A stretch of DNA of 9,721 nt from JAXDLH01 sp034666705 (GTDB lineage: Bacteria > Chloroflexota > UBA6077 > SHYK01): contig JAXDLH010000038.1 in assembly GCA_034666705.1 (NCBI GenBank), positions 1 through 9,721 of the forward strand, given 5' to 3'. The notes under the pieces were generated by a model that was not told the origin of the DNA, did no database searches, and saw nothing but the letters and a program-made list of their open reading frames with translations. Numbering within the stretch: position 1 is the first letter of the stretch; each line of letters starts with the position of its first letter. A program made the translations under genes and the position numbers. Of this stretch, positions 1 to 7,411 are shown piece by piece.

Positions 1-22
1 GAGGAAGGAAAGGCAGACTAAT

Positions 23-1141
23 ATGGCAAGAGTCCAGGTACCAACCGACGTCCCGTTCTTCAGCATGGACCGCGAAGTGGGTGGCTATAAGTCGCCCTAC
101 GAGCGCTGGAAAGAGCTCGAGGGGATCCCCACGCACCGCGGGTACTACGTCAAGGACCTCCTGACGTTGGAGGTGGCGCCGTGGGAGTCGCGCGGCGGCG
201 CGGGCATGTTCATCAATCTCGAGGGCAGCCAGGGCTTCAACGACAGTTACGTCCACGAGCTGGCGCCCAGAGAGTCGTCGAACCCCGTCCGGCATATCTA
301 CGAGGAGACGATCTACGTCCTGAGTGGGCATGGCGCGACGACGGTGTGGACCGACGAGAACAAGAAGCAAACCTTCGAGTGGCAAAAGTCCAGCTTCTTT
401 GCGATCCCATCGAACGCCTGGCATCAGCACTTCAACCTGTCGGGAGAAGAGCCGGCGCGGCTCTACGGGATGACGGCGGCGCCCCGCGTCATCGATACGT
501 TCAAGAGTCTCGACTTTGTCTTCAACAATCCCTACGTATTCGGCGATCGGTTCAACGGCGAGGATAGCTACTTCAAGCAGGGCGAACGGAACGCGCGGGG
601 TGGCTACGTCACCAACTTCGTGGCCGACGTGCTGGGCTCCGCGATCATGGCAGAGACGCCCGGCTACGGCGAGGGGCGCGGGCCCGGCGTTCGCAGCACG
701 GGGTTCACCCTGGTCAACGGGACGATGCACAACCACAGCTCCTCGTGGCCGGTGGGCGTCTACAAAAAGTCCCATCGCCATGGTCCCGGCATTAACGTGA
801 TGATTCTGCGCGGCGAGGGGTACACGTTGATGTGGCCGAACGGCCGCGAGGAGCCCGCGGTGCGCTGCGATTGGGGACCCGGCAGTGTATTCGTGCCCGG
901 CGAGGGCTGGTTCCATCAGCATTTCAACACCGGGTCGGATCCGTGCCTGTTCCTGGCGATCGGCTGGGGCAGCGAGAAGCCGAAGTCCGGCGGCGGCACC
1001 TGGTCGTCTTCGGCCACGGGCGACGAGATCTCGTTCGAGGCCGAGGATCCGGCGATCCATCGCGACTTCGAGGCCGAGCTCGCCCGGCACGGTGTAACCT
1101 GCAAAATGGGGGACGTTTCCCCATACTGCACTGCGAGGTAA
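23..1141 (+). CDS. Bicupin protein 1 (double cupin domain, putative metal-dependent dioxygenase-like enzyme)
   Basis: This 372-residue protein has two cupin barrels. The N-terminal barrel shows H91-I-Y-E-E95 followed by a VLSGHG turn (motif 1) and P-S-N-A-W-H134-Q-H136-F-N (motif 2). The C-terminal barrel is more canonical, with H251-R-H253 followed by ILRGEG, and W-F-H298-Q-H300-F-N. Such His sets bind Fe(II), Mn or another divalent metal. Bicupins of this size include gentisate and hydroxynaphthoate ring-cleaving dioxygenases, so a cytosolic oxygenase or isomerase role is plausible, but the substrate is unknown. There is no signal peptide. The tail carries a Cys pair (C360, C369) shared with bicupin 2. 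The ATG at 23 follows a purine-rich GGAAAGG at 7-13. AH1 begins 8 bp after the stop. It is a clear paralogue of bicupin 2, with more than half of aligned residues identical by eye. The cupin fold is secure; the reaction is inferred. Confidence 0.9.
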   Translation: MARVQVPTDVPFFSMDREVGGYKSPYERWKELEGIPTHRGYYVKDLLTLEVAPWESRGGAGMFINLEGSQGFNDSYVHELAPRESSNPVRHIYEETIYVLSGHGATTVWTDENKKQTFEWQKSSFFAIPSNAWHQHFNLSGEEPARLYGMTAAPRVIDTFKSLDFVFNNPYVFGDRFNGEDSYFKQGERNARGGYVTNFVADVLGSAIMAETPGYGEGRGPGVRSTGFTLVNGTMHNHSSSWPVGVYKKSHRHGPGINVMILRGEGYTLMWPNGREEPAVRCDWGPGSVFVPGEGWFHQHFNTGSDPCLFLAIGWGSEKPKSGGGTWSSSATGDEISFEAEDPAIHRDFEAELARHGVTCKMGDVSPYCTAR

Positions 1142-1143
1142 GG
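1135..1143 (+). promoter_or_regulatory. Ribosome binding site that sets the AH1 start
   Basis: GAGGTAAGG overlaps the stop codon of bicupin 1 and lies 6 nt before the ATG at 1150. It supports that ATG over upstream in-frame starts (the open frame reaches back to 832, inside bicupin 1) and implies translational coupling of the two genes. Confidence 0.65.
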
Positions 1144-1149
1144 CGCTAT

Positions 1150-2310
1150 ATGCAGATTCGCTACGGGCTCATCAGTTGCGACTCGCACGGCCAGCTCGAC
1201 CGGGATTCTTTCACCAGCCGCATGTCGAAGAGCGCGTGGGGCGACCGCATCCCCCACGTGGCTGAGTTCACCGAGAACGGCAAGACGTTCGATCGCTGGG
1301 TAATCGACGGCAAGCGCCAGGGCGGTGGTGAGGGCAGCGGCGTCGTCAACTGCCCCGCGGCTATGCCCGGCGGCACTGAGCGCCGCTACTATCCGGGTCG
1401 CTGGGAGGAGGTGCCTCGCAAAGTCTACGATCCCGCAGAGCGGCTCAATGCCCTCGACGAGGACCGCGTGGACGCCGAGGTGCTGTTCCCGAATCCGCCG
1501 TCGAGCTTTGGCGAGACCGACGTGGCCTTCGATCTGGCATGCACCCAGGTTTACAACGAGGCGCTCGCCGATTGGCGGCGCGTCAGCGACCGCTACATTC
1601 CAATCGCGATTCTCCCCCACCTGAGCCCGATCGAGACCCAGGTCGCCGAAGTGGAGCGCGCGGTGAAGCTGGGCGCCCGTGGCATCAACATGGTCGCGGA
1701 GCCGAGCCTGGCCTGGGCGGATGCGAAGCATCTCGGCGATCCAGCATGGAATCCGCTGTGGAAGACGTGCGAGGATCTCGAGATCCCCATCAATTGGCAC
1801 GGGTCGGCGGGGCTGGCTGGCACCCTGGCGATGCCGCGCTGGTCCGGCTATTCGACGCGCCAGGCCCACACCGCCAGCACCTCGCGCCTCTGCTCGACGC
1901 CCTCCCAGCTATTACCCTACCTGTTCTTCTCCGGAATTCTGGACCGGTACCCGCGCCTCAAGTGGGCGTGCGCCGAGACCGGGATGGGTTGGATGGCGTA
2001 CGTGTTGGAGCGGTGCGACTACGAGTGGGAGCGGCGCCACCTGTGGACCGAGGGCGTGCCCACGCGGCCCAGCGAGGCGTTTCGCCGCCAGGTCTACGTC
2101 GACTTCTGGTTCGAGCAGGGGGGCGTCGAGCTGCGGCACATGATCGGGATCGACAACATCATGTGGGAATCCGACTATCCGCACATCACGTCCACGTTCC
2201 CGGATTCCTGGGACTACGTGGAGCGCACCCTTCAAGGAGTGCCGGAGGAAGAGCGCGAGAAGATGCTGTTCATGAATGCGATGCGCCTCTATGGACTGGA
2301 AGGTGAGTGA
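1150..2310 (+). CDS. Amidohydrolase family 2 protein AH1 (metal ligands intact)
   Basis: This 386-residue, soluble TIM-barrel protein belongs to the amidohydrolase-2 family, which includes metal-dependent hydrolases and non-oxidative decarboxylases such as ACMSD and resorcylate decarboxylase. All expected ligands are visible: D11-S-H13 on the first strand, H217 in I-N-W-H-G, E276 in C-A-E-T-G-M-G-W, and D342 in W-E-S-D-Y-P-H345. It is therefore probably catalytically competent. The frame is open back to 832, but that extension only reads bicupin 1 in another frame; the ATG at 1150 has a ribosome site and the usual family N-terminus (L-I-S-x-D-x-H). It sits 8 bp after bicupin 1 and 7 bp before AH2, with which it shares a W-G-D-R-I-P-H-V block near the N-terminus. 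A role in hydrolysing or decarboxylating the product of a neighbouring bicupin is inferred. Substrate unknown. Confidence 0.9.
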   Translation: MQIRYGLISCDSHGQLDRDSFTSRMSKSAWGDRIPHVAEFTENGKTFDRWVIDGKRQGGGEGSGVVNCPAAMPGGTERRYYPGRWEEVPRKVYDPAERLNALDEDRVDAEVLFPNPPSSFGETDVAFDLACTQVYNEALADWRRVSDRYIPIAILPHLSPIETQVAEVERAVKLGARGINMVAEPSLAWADAKHLGDPAWNPLWKTCEDLEIPINWHGSAGLAGTLAMPRWSGYSTRQAHTASTSRLCSTPSQLLPYLFFSGILDRYPRLKWACAETGMGWMAYVLERCDYEWERRHLWTEGVPTRPSEAFRRQVYVDFWFEQGGVELRHMIGIDNIMWESDYPHITSTFPDSWDYVERTLQGVPEEEREKMLFMNAMRLYGLEGE

Positions 2311-2312
2311 GG
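2302..2312 (+). promoter_or_regulatory. Ribosome binding site for AH2 (decides GTG 2318 start)
   Basis: The purine-rich stretch GGTGAGTGAGG spans the AH1 stop codon (2308-2310), with GAGG ending 5 nt before GTG 2318. It favours that GTG over upstream ATG 2276 and ATG 2291, and suggests that ribosomes finishing AH1 reinitiate on AH2. Confidence 0.5.
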
Positions 2313-2317
2313 CGGTC

Positions 2318-3457
2318 GTGACCCAGCCACTCATCAGCGCCGACGACCGCGTGCAGGAGCATCCCCGGCTCTGGACCGAGCGTCTGGCTCATAGTAAGTG
2401 GGGCGACCGTATTCCCCACGTCGAGCGTGCATCGGACGGGACCGAGCGCTGGATGATCGATGGCCGTCCCGCTCACCTCGCGGGCGTGGCGAACGCGACG
2501 GCGACGATGCCCGATCGCGACCGCGAGCCCCAGCGGTGGGAGGACGTGGCGCCGGCCGCCTACGACCCGGCGGCGCGTCTCGAGGCGATGGATGCCGACG
2601 GCGTGGCGGTCTCGGTGCTCTACCCGACGGTGGCCGGTGCGGGCGGCGAGGCCTTCGGGCGGATTGCCGACCCGGCGCTCGAGCTCGCCTGCGTGCAGGC
2701 GTACAACGACTGGCTGATCGACGAGTGGGCCGCGACGAGCGAGCGGTTCGTGCCGCAGTGCATCGTGCCGCTGTACCCGGCCGAGGCGGCCGCGGCCGAG
2801 ATCCAGCGGGCCGTCGCCCGGGGGCACCGCGGCGTCATCTATCCGCCAGTGCCGATGGAGCTGCGCGACGTGCCGCACCTCAACGGGCCGGAATATGACC
2901 TGCTGTGGTCCACCTGCGAGGAACTGGGCGTGCCGATCAGCTTCCAGGCGGGTACCGCGACGAGCATCCAAGCGCCCGCGGCTGGCCTCACCGGCCCGGT
3001 GGCCGACGCTTTTACCGCCATCGCGGCATCGGCGAGCAGCGTATCGCTCGTCGTCAACCTGTTGATCTCCGGCATTCTGCTCCGGCACCCCAAGCTGAAG
3101 GTGGTGTTCGCCGGCAGCTCCCTCGGCTGGGGCGCCTACTTGCTGGAGTTCACCGACCACCAGGCCCACGAAGATGCCCTGCACCTCGAGGGGCTCGACC
3201 TGAAGCCGTCCGAGCTGTTCCGTCGTCAGTGCTACCTCACTGGTTGGTACGACCGCGCCGGCGTCCAGGTGCGGCACATCATCGGGCCGGAGAGCATGCT
3301 CTGGTCGACGCAGTTCCCCCTGGCCACCTCGACCTGGCCGAGCACCCGCGCGCAGATCGCCGCGAGCTTCGAGGGGGTGAACGAGCGCGAGACCCAACAG
3401 ATCCTCTGGGACAATGCGGCTAGCTTGTATCGGGTGAACGCCAGGGTGACTGCATGA
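2318..3457 (+). CDS. Amidohydrolase-2-like protein AH2, metal ligands replaced (possible pseudoenzyme)
   Basis: This 379-residue protein has the full amidohydrolase-2 fold signature, but the four family metal or catalytic positions are changed: D-D-R11 instead of D-x-H, Q210 in I-S-F-Q-A-G where AH1 has His, G266 in F-A-G-S-S-L-G-W where Glu is expected, and Q332 in W-S-T-Q-F-P where Asp is expected. The reading frame is intact and full length, so this is not a decayed gene. It is closest within the window to AH3, sharing W-S-T-x-F-P-L-A-T-S-T-W-P. The start is taken as GTG 2318, which follows GAGG at 2309-2312 and gives the typical N-terminus L-I-S-A-D-D. In-frame ATGs at 2276 and 2291 would overlap AH1. 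The stop overlaps the SBP1 start by 4 bp. It may be a non-catalytic partner of AH1, a binding protein, or an enzyme with different chemistry. Confidence 0.85.
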   Translation: MTQPLISADDRVQEHPRLWTERLAHSKWGDRIPHVERASDGTERWMIDGRPAHLAGVANATATMPDRDREPQRWEDVAPAAYDPAARLEAMDADGVAVSVLYPTVAGAGGEAFGRIADPALELACVQAYNDWLIDEWAATSERFVPQCIVPLYPAEAAAAEIQRAVARGHRGVIYPPVPMELRDVPHLNGPEYDLLWSTCEELGVPISFQAGTATSIQAPAAGLTGPVADAFTAIAASASSVSLVVNLLISGILLRHPKLKVVFAGSSLGWGAYLLEFTDHQAHEDALHLEGLDLKPSELFRRQCYLTGWYDRAGVQVRHIIGPESMLWSTQFPLATSTWPSTRAQIAASFEGVNERETQQILWDNAASLYRVNARVTA

Positions 3458-5178
3458 TACGCCAGCACCTGCGCGTCGCCGCCGTCGTGCTCGCAGTCGC
3501 GCTCTGCGGCTGCGCGCCCGCGGCGAACCCGGCGAGTGCGCCCTCGAGCGCCATTCGTACGGAGCAGCCTGCCATTGGGCCCACGGGTACCCTGCATATC
3601 GCCCTGGCTCGGGAGCCCAGCACGCTCAACCCCAAGTTCGTCACCGGCGGCGGCGCGCCGGACTTCAATTGGATGTTCAATGCGCCGCTCTCGTATGCGG
3701 ATTTTCGCGGTGTCACTCACCCCGTGATGGCCCGCGAGGTGCCAAGCCAGGACAACGGTGAGTGGGTGGCCAATCCTGACGGCTCGATGGTCACGACCTA
3801 TCACCTGCGGGACGAGCTCCGCTGGCACGATGGCGTGCCGATCACGGCGCAGGATTTCGTCTTCGGCGCGCAGGTGTATCTCGACCCGAATATCCCCACG
3901 GTCAACCGTGCCCCCGAGAGCCTGATGACCGGGGTCGTGGCGCTCGATGACCGGACACTGGAGATAAGCTGGTCGGAGCCCTATATCTACGCCAATGAGC
4001 TCAGTGTCTCCGATCTGCCGCCGCTGCCACGCCACCGCCTGGAAGCAAAGTACGAGGCTGATAAGAGCAACTTCGCCGCCGGACCGGAGTGGACGAGCGC
4101 GTACGTCGGAACCGGTCCGTTCCGGGTGAGCGCCTGGGATTCCGGGGTGCGGATCGTCGCAGAGGCCGACCGGGATTGGGTGCTCGGGGCGCCGCATATC
4201 GCGACCATCGAGATTCGCTTCATCAGCGACGCGAACGCGCTGACCGCGGCCCTCCTGACCGGGGACATCGACTACACGGCGTCGCCGTCGGTCGGGGTCA
4301 CGCAGGCGGTCGCGGCCCGCGACCAGTGGACGACCAACGGCGACGGATACATCAAGACGTGGGCCGTGCGGATGATCTACCTCGAGTTTCAGTACCAGGA
4401 CGTGCCGGGCTATCAGGTGGCGCTGCGCGATCAACGCGTCCGGGCGGCCATGTACTCGGCGATCGACCGGGCGGGCTTGACGGAGGCGATGACCTCAGGT
4501 TTGAGCATGGTGGCCGATGCATGGGTGCTGCCGGCGGACGGGGCGTTCCAGGACGTGGCGCGCGCAATCACCCCTTACCCGTTCGATCCGCAGCGAGCTC
4601 GCGCCCTGCTGGCAGATGCGCAGTGGCGCGGCCAACCCGGTGAACTCGCGACCAACCCTGGCGGCCAGACGCTCGACGTCGAGATGCGGTCGGGCGACGT
4701 CGATCCCAAGGCCGCGACGATCATCGCCGACAACTGGAAGCAGGTGGGCGTCAACGGCGCGCCGTACGTGTTGCCGCAGGCGCTGGTGGGGGATGCCCGC
4801 GCTCGCAACAGCTTCCCCGGGACGCAGGTGGGCATGCGCACGGTCTCGATCGACGGATTCCACCTGCTCACCTCGCGGATTCCGACGGCTGCTGCACCCG
4901 GTGGGTCCAACCGGGGCGGCTTCAGCAACGCCGAGGTGGACCGGCTCAACCGGCTGGCGGTGACGTCTCTAGACGAGAGCGCGCGGCAGCGGGCCGTCGT
5001 CGCGATGAACCAGCGTCTGTCCGACATCGTCGCGTACGGTCCGTTGTATTACCAGACCGATTTCCTGCTCGCCCGGACGAAGCTGAGAGGCCCGCTTGGC
5101 GGCGGCGACCCGGTCGCGCCCGCGGTGGGCTCGCTCGGCTCGACCTGGAACGTGTACGAATGGGAGCTCGCCCCATAG
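3454..5178 (+). CDS. ABC transporter substrate-binding lipoprotein SBP1 (family 5, peptide/nickel/opine type)
   Basis: This 574-residue extracytoplasmic solute-binding protein is of the family-5 (DppA/OppA-like) type. Residues 1-20 form a lipoprotein signal: basic R3 to R7, a hydrophobic core, and lipobox L17-C-G-C20, followed by an Ala/Pro/Ser linker. Family hallmarks in order are T-L-N-P near residue 50, Y-H-L-R-D-E-L-R-W-H-D-G-V-P-I-T-A-Q-D, Y-V-G-T-G-P-F-R-V, and a D-Q-R-V-R-A-A-M-Y-S-A-I-D-R block. It should capture a substrate outside the membrane for an ABC importer. Family 5 binds peptides, opines, sugars and other organic molecules, so the ligand cannot be told. Its ATG overlaps the AH2 stop in an ATGA arrangement with AGGGTGA just upstream, indicating translational coupling. 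No permease or ATPase gene follows. It is a distant paralogue of SBP2. Confidence 0.92.
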   Translation: MIRQHLRVAAVVLAVALCGCAPAANPASAPSSAIRTEQPAIGPTGTLHIALAREPSTLNPKFVTGGGAPDFNWMFNAPLSYADFRGVTHPVMAREVPSQDNGEWVANPDGSMVTTYHLRDELRWHDGVPITAQDFVFGAQVYLDPNIPTVNRAPESLMTGVVALDDRTLEISWSEPYIYANELSVSDLPPLPRHRLEAKYEADKSNFAAGPEWTSAYVGTGPFRVSAWDSGVRIVAEADRDWVLGAPHIATIEIRFISDANALTAALLTGDIDYTASPSVGVTQAVAARDQWTTNGDGYIKTWAVRMIYLEFQYQDVPGYQVALRDQRVRAAMYSAIDRAGLTEAMTSGLSMVADAWVLPADGAFQDVARAITPYPFDPQRARALLADAQWRGQPGELATNPGGQTLDVEMRSGDVDPKAATIIADNWKQVGVNGAPYVLPQALVGDARARNSFPGTQVGMRTVSIDGFHLLTSRIPTAAAPGGSNRGGFSNAEVDRLNRLAVTSLDESARQRAVVAMNQRLSDIVAYGPLYYQTDFLLARTKLRGPLGGGDPVAPAVGSLGSTWNVYEWELAP

Positions 5179-5179
5179 C

Positions 5180-5196
5180 GTCGTGTGCGACACGGC
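5180..5196 (+). other. Weak hairpin just after SBP1
   Basis: The core CGTGT-GCG-ACACG (5182-5194) can extend to 7 pairs with one wobble. It begins 2 nt after the SBP1 stop and has no T tract, so it is at most a minor mRNA structure in the 52-bp gap before the VOC gene. Confidence 0.25.
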
Positions 5197-5209
5197 GACT
5201 GCGAGGAGA

Positions 5210-5225
5210 TAACCGGAGGAGGTTA
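5210..5225 (+). promoter_or_regulatory. VOC gene ribosome binding site displayed in a small hairpin loop
   Basis: TAACC (5210-5214) and GGTTA (5221-5225) are perfect inverted arms enclosing the hexanucleotide GGAGGA. The Shine-Dalgarno GGAGGAGG (5215-5222) ends 8 nt before the ATG at 5231. The stem is short, and whether it forms is unknown. Confidence 0.4.
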
Positions 5226-5230
5226 CGAGC

Positions 5231-5593
5231 ATGAACGTCGCGTTGGATCATCTCAGCGTACCAGCCAGGGATAAGGTGGCGACCGCAGAGTTCTACGCCC
5301 ACGTCTTTGGCGTCCGCTACGAGGGGCCGCGCCGGCACTTCGCACCCATCGTGGTGAACGACGGCCTGACGCTGAACTTCGAGGAGTCCGAGGTGCCCGA
5401 GGCGCACCACTACGCGTTTCGGGTCGGGGCGGCTGAGTTCGATGCAGTCCGGGGCCGGCTGCGCGAGGCGCAGATCCCGTTCGGCAGCACCACCGCTCAG
5501 CAAGACGGCGAGGTCTATGCGCACGACGGCCGGCGGGGGTTCTACTTCGCGGACCCCAATGGCCATGGGCTCGAGATCATCACCCGCGAGTAA
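5231..5593 (+). CDS. VOC-superfamily protein (glyoxalase/bleomycin-resistance/dioxygenase fold)
   Basis: This 120-residue single-domain protein starts with the classic V-A-L-D-H7-L-S-V-P strand, continues with a helix A-T-A-E-F-Y-A-H-V-F-G-V, and ends with Y-F-A-D-P-N-G-H-G-L-E115-I. H7, H60 (in H-Y-A-F) and E115 occupy the usual metal-ligand positions of the paired beta-alpha-beta-beta-beta modules, so a metal-dependent isomerase, lyase or oxygenase activity is possible. At this length it would act as a dimer. It lies 52 bp after SBP1 and 24 bp before SBP2, embedded in the unit, which suggests a step in the same pathway. Simple sequestration or resistance roles are also known for the fold. 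The strong ribosome site fixes the ATG. Fold assignment is firm; the function is not determined. Confidence 0.88.
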   Translation: MNVALDHLSVPARDKVATAEFYAHVFGVRYEGPRRHFAPIVVNDGLTLNFEESEVPEAHHYAFRVGAAEFDAVRGRLREAQIPFGSTTAQQDGEVYAHDGRRGFYFADPNGHGLEIITRE

Positions 5594-5617
5594 CGCTGAC
5601 CCGCGGAGGAGGACGTT

Positions 5618-7348
5618 GTGGAACCGGTGACGCGCTGCCTCGCGTTTCTCGTCATCCTGGGCACCATCCTGGCTGGCTGCAGCCCAGCACCTTCCCGGAC
5701 GTCCGGGAGCGCCGGCGCCACCAGCGACGGCGCACAAGCTGTATCAGCACCCGCGCCGCCGGCGCGCACGCTGAACATCCTCATGCGGACCGAGCCCGCG
5801 GAGATCCAGGGGTCCGCCGTGGATCGCGCCTCCATCCAGCGCCCCCTGTTCACTGCCCTCCTCGGCGATTGGGGGCTCGACGGGGCGCCGTTCCCGGTGT
5901 TGGCGCAAACGCTGCCCAAGCTCGACACTGACTCGTGGCGCGTGTTCCCGGACGGGCGCATGGACACGGTCTATACGCTGCGGCCGAACCTCACCTGGCA
6001 CAATGGCCAGCCGCTGACCGCCGACGACCTCGTCTCTTCCCATCGCTCAATTGGCGCCCGCATCCAGTACGGGCTGCAGCAGGCCTCGATTGAGATGCGG
6101 GCGATGGAGAGTGTCGAGGCGCGCGACCCCTTAACCGTGGTCATTCATTGGAAGCAGCCATACCCGCAGGCCGCGGCCCCGGTCGACCTGTATGCGACCC
6201 CCCGGCAGATTCTGGAGCCGCTGCTGGCCGCAGGCAATGGCGATGCGTTCGGCAGCGACCCGTTCTGGACGACGGGGTACATTGGCGCCGGGCCGTTCCG
6301 CATCGACCGTTGGGAGCGCGGTGCGTTCATCGAGGCGAGTGCGTTCGATGGCTTCGCACTGGGGCGGCCCAAGATCCCCCGCGTGCGGCTGACCTGGAAC
6401 GACGATCCCAACGCGGCGCTCACCCGGCTGCTATCCGGCGATGCCGATATGGCGGCCGATGGCGCCCTGCTCTTCGACCAATCGACCGTTCTCCGCCAAC
6501 AGTGGGGGCCGCAGAGCACCAACCAGATCCTCTTGAATCCGACGAGCCTCCGCTACATCCAGGTGCAAGCTCGCTCGGCCTACGTGAGTCCCAGCGCCCT
6601 GCTCGACGTGCGTGCGCGCCGTGCGCTGCTGCACGCCATCGATCGCTCGACCCTTGCGGACACGATGCTGGGCGACTCGAGCATGGTTGCGAATACAGTC
6701 CCGCCGCCGGACGTGCCGTACCAGGCGGCGCTCAAACAGGTGCTCACCGACTTCCCGTTCGATCTGCTGCAGACCGAGCGGCTAATGGCCGACCTCGGCT
6801 ACACCAAGGGCCCAGATGGCATCTTCGCGAGCCCGACCAGCGGGCGCTTCGCCTTCGAGGTGCGCGGCGTCGCCGGCGGCGCCGAGACGAAGGATACGAC
6901 CCTGGTGGCCAACTACCTGCACGCCGCCGGCTTCGACACCTCGATCCTCCTGCTACCGGCCTCGACGCGGGCGACGGACGACAAGACGAAGGGCACGTTC
7001 CCGGGCCTCACCCTCAACGACGACACGCTGCAGATCGGTCTGGGGCTCAACAAGTGGCTCACGGCCAACGTGGCCGGCCCGGAGAATAACTGGGTTGGCG
7101 GCAATCGCATGGGCTGGTCGAACCCAGACTTCGACCGTCTCTACAATCTCTGGACCACGTCGTTGGATCCAAACACGGCCAATGGTCACATGGTTCAGAT
7201 GATGAAGGTGCTGAACGACGAGCTGCCCTCGCTGCCGCTCTACTACAACTTCCAGGTGGTGGCCCACGTGGGAGCGCTGCATGGGCCGCAGCCGATTACG
7301 CCCGACAGCACGCGCTACAGCAACGTCCATGAGTGGGTTTGGCAATAG
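5618..7348 (+). CDS. ABC transporter substrate-binding lipoprotein SBP2 (family 5), GTG start
   Basis: This 576-residue second family-5 solute-binding lipoprotein has a signal peptide with a hydrophobic core and perfect lipobox L18-A-G-C21, followed by a Ser/Ala/Pro-rich linker. Family blocks include Y-T-L-R-P-N-L-T-W-H-N-G-Q-P-L-T-A-D-D, Y-I-G-A-G-P-F-R-I-D-R-W, N-A-A-L-T-R-L-L-S-G-D-A-D, and A-R-R-A-L-L-H-A-I-D-R-S. The GTG at 5618 is supported by GGAGGAGG (5605-5612) 5 nt upstream and because it gives a complete signal peptide. It probably binds an organic ligand outside the cell and delivers it to an ABC permease not encoded here. Compared with SBP1 it has the same architecture but clearly diverged sequence, so the two may recognise related compounds. 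Bicupin 2 follows after 63 bp. Confidence 0.92.
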   Translation: MEPVTRCLAFLVILGTILAGCSPAPSRTSGSAGATSDGAQAVSAPAPPARTLNILMRTEPAEIQGSAVDRASIQRPLFTALLGDWGLDGAPFPVLAQTLPKLDTDSWRVFPDGRMDTVYTLRPNLTWHNGQPLTADDLVSSHRSIGARIQYGLQQASIEMRAMESVEARDPLTVVIHWKQPYPQAAAPVDLYATPRQILEPLLAAGNGDAFGSDPFWTTGYIGAGPFRIDRWERGAFIEASAFDGFALGRPKIPRVRLTWNDDPNAALTRLLSGDADMAADGALLFDQSTVLRQQWGPQSTNQILLNPTSLRYIQVQARSAYVSPSALLDVRARRALLHAIDRSTLADTMLGDSSMVANTVPPPDVPYQAALKQVLTDFPFDLLQTERLMADLGYTKGPDGIFASPTSGRFAFEVRGVAGGAETKDTTLVANYLHAAGFDTSILLLPASTRATDDKTKGTFPGLTLNDDTLQIGLGLNKWLTANVAGPENNWVGGNRMGWSNPDFDRLYNLWTTSLDPNTANGHMVQMMKVLNDELPSLPLYYNFQVVAHVGALHGPQPITPDSTRYSNVHEWVWQ

Positions 7349-7358
7349 CGCGGCAATC

Positions 7359-7378
7359 GCCGGCGGTTTCCCGCCGGC
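7359..7378 (+). other. GC-rich hairpin between SBP2 and bicupin 2
   Basis: A perfect 8-bp inverted repeat (arms 7359-7366 and 7371-7378, loop TTTC) lies 10 nt after the SBP2 stop. No T tract follows, so it is not a standard intrinsic terminator. It could stabilise or process the mRNA, adjusting SBP2 levels relative to bicupin 2, whose ribosome site (AAGGGAGA, 7395-7402) remains free. Confidence 0.5.
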
Positions 7379-7411
7379 CTCACCGAACATCGCGAAGGGA
7401 GATTCAAGAAT

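Noticed and set aside
23..1141. Naming bicupin 1 a gentisate 1,2-dioxygenase
   Set aside because: Only the double-cupin architecture is shared; the N-terminal metal motif differs (H-x-x-x-E rather than H-x-H), so a specific name is unsupported.
832..1149. N-terminal extension of AH1, or a bicupin-amidohydrolase fusion
   Set aside because: The extension is out of frame with bicupin 1 and reads its DNA as Arg-rich nonsense. ATG 1150 has a ribosome site and the normal family N-terminus.
2276..2317. AH2 starting at ATG 2276 or 2291
   Set aside because: Both give extra residues overlapping AH1 and unlike the family N-terminus; GTG 2318 is better placed after GAGG. Not fully excluded.
3232..4434. 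Long minus-strand open frame of about 400 codons opposite AH2 and SBP1
   Set aside because: Its translation is Arg/His/Gly-rich with no recognisable motif, and the plus strand encodes clear protein families. Long antisense frames are expected in GC-rich coding DNA.
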